From positions 1,508,001 through 1,572,000 of the forward strand of contig NC_068351.1 in NCBI RefSeq assembly GCF_014633365.1: a DNA stretch of 64,000 bases. The letters run 5' to 3'. A model generated the notes under the pieces. The model ran no database searches, was not told the DNA's origin, and saw only the letters and a list, made by a program, of their open reading frames with translations. The position numbers and the translations under genes were made by a program. This DNA is from Diospyros lotus (taxonomy: Eukaryota > Streptophyta > Magnoliopsida > Ericales > Ebenaceae). Positions 62,549 through 64,000 of this stretch are shown here, piece after piece. The stretch's first letter is position 1, and the number at the start of each line of letters is the position of its first letter.

Positions 62549-64000
62549 TACCCCCAACTTAAACATTGCTAGTCCCTTAGCAATCAGACTATACACCTGC
62601 CAAACTTTATTCACAATAACTATATGAATGTAAAAATTTCAAATTCGAAACCAAAATGCATAAAATCGAATAAGTAATTTAACATTCTAAATCAGATTTT
62701 TGGTTAAAGGTCATACAATCTCAGGAATAGAAATTAGGATAACCAACACACAGACTTACTCCCTCAAAGTTTTGACTTCAAATCTCACTATGAATTTTCT
62801 CTCCAATAAAAAGGATTCCTCAGGTGTACACACAAGGGGGTGCACCGTTATAAGAGTAAATGCAGAACAAGTTCAAAACTCGGTGCCATCCCAAATACAA
62901 GGAACGTATTTTCATGAAAGAACAAGGAAATTGACATAGCTTCATGATTGGAATAATGCTCTAGATGAGTAACTTCTGAATTTAAACATGATTCCCTACT
63001 CCAAACTCGAATTCTGAGATCACATGATTTATAGCATCAAAAAGGGACCAGAATGGGTTGTAATGGGGCTATAAGGTTAATACGGGTTGTCAAAGAAAAG
63101 GTAGAGTGTGCAAAGGGTGTGTCAGGATTTTTTTTTTTTTTTTTTTTTTACCATTTCCTTTGAAACAGTTATGCTGAATAGCTAAGAGAATTTTCCCCCT
63201 TTTTTCACTTTTTTTTTTCTTTTTTTTTTCTTTTTTTCCTTTTTTTTTTCTCTTTAAATATGAAAATAGATAAACAAACTAATTCCCAAAATCACACCAA
63301 ACGAGGGTAACGAAAGAAATTGTACTACAAATGGCTCAAATGGGATAGCAAAAGAGGTTAATTTAAAGAAAGAAAAAGGTTTAATAAGCTCAAAATGAAA
63401 GAAATTGATCCCTCTATCATGCTTCTACAAAACGATGATACTCAGTCATCTAATTCAGAGTTTGAAACCAGTCAAACTTATCCATTATCATACTAGACAT
63501 TCAAAACGAATTGATATTTTGAAGCCATTGAAAAGATAAGATAAACAATAAAACATATTTAGAGTAAGTGTTATTTCACTCAGAATTAACGTTTATTAGG
63601 CTCAAACACTCACTTGGGTAATAGTCTCCACTTCTGTTGAGGGATCATACAATGTACTAATCAGCTAATTACTGCTACCTTTGACTTTATGACCGATAAC
63701 CAATTTTTAAATTTTGAATCCCCGATGAATGCAAATTACTTATTCTAATGCACATACGTTTTCAAATAAGAAATCAATGCATCCATGTTTCGTATTGCAA
63801 ACTTAGCCGGCTATCAGTGCATAACTTCAAAACTTTAGGAATAGCGTTATTTGAAACACAATTTTTTTTTTTTTTAATAAGAGCAGATAAAGATAATCAA
63901 TTCACACAAGACTACAAACGAGCAATAGCAAACTCACAGTTAAATATGAACCAGATAATTCATAACTAAACCTTACACCCCCCAACTTGAATTGCAGTAA
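62549..64000 (-). mobile_element. 3' internal region of a second copy of the LOG-type element
   Basis: Near-identical to 53920-55380, including the polypurine tract (five Gs here instead of six), the T-rich tracts and the internal PPT-like tract at 63976-63990. The window ends just where the cargo would begin, so it is unknown whether this copy also carries the cysteine-rich and LOG ORFs. Confidence 0.88.

Overview
The window is nuclear DNA of a flowering plant, probably a eudicot. It is AT-rich, its genes have many GT-AG introns, and it holds plant gene families (AKR4C aldo-keto reductase, MIKC*-type MADS box, LHW-type bHLH, tropinone-reductase-like SDR) among Ty3/gypsy retrotransposons and palindromic MITEs. 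I cannot name the species. Exon boundaries were read by eye from splice sites, frame continuity and family knowledge.

Layout: 1-6.2 kb is a decayed Tat-lineage Ty3/gypsy element with GC-rich tandem repeats, split by a 2.2-kb solo LTR with a perfect 5-bp target duplication. 7.3-11.6 kb (-) is an intact 7-exon AKR4C gene. 13.2-13.7 kb is the first of several 480-bp foldback MITEs. 14.8-17.1 kb (+) is an 11-exon MADS-box gene of the AGL66/AGL104 type, with at least one predicted GC-AG intron. 17.8-18.1 kb (-) is a small plant-specific protein. 18.2-30 kb is gene-poor and AT-rich, with two more foldback MITEs and two GC-rich islands. 30.1-37.5 kb (+) is a 10-coding-exon LHW-like bHLH gene with an 87-codon ORF in its leader region. 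39.6-46.5 kb (-) is a 5-exon SDR gene whose 4.8-kb intron 2 holds a 2.8-kb solo LTR and a pair of small repeats. 48.1-51.8 kb is a second Tat element, internally deleted from gag straight to the end of integrase, with a 1.4-kb solo LTR inserted in gag.

52-64 kb (-) is the most unusual part: a tandem, partly deleted array of a non-autonomous Athila-like LTR element. Its internal region has a tRNA-Asp-type primer binding site and a gag fragment, no recognisable pol, and two unrelated cargo ORFs. One is an intact intronless LOG-family protein (cytokinin-activating phosphoribohydrolase fold). The other is a basic, cysteine-rich protein resembling the nucleic-acid-binding/silencing-suppressor proteins of carlavirus-type RNA viruses. 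The cargo is bracketed by purine tracts that look like the element's polypurine tract and carries two predicted short introns. I know of no described element with this combination; database searches would be needed to say whether it is new.

The four host genes are functionally unrelated and are linked only by position. The retroelement cargo would act on cytokinin activation and possibly RNA silencing if expressed.
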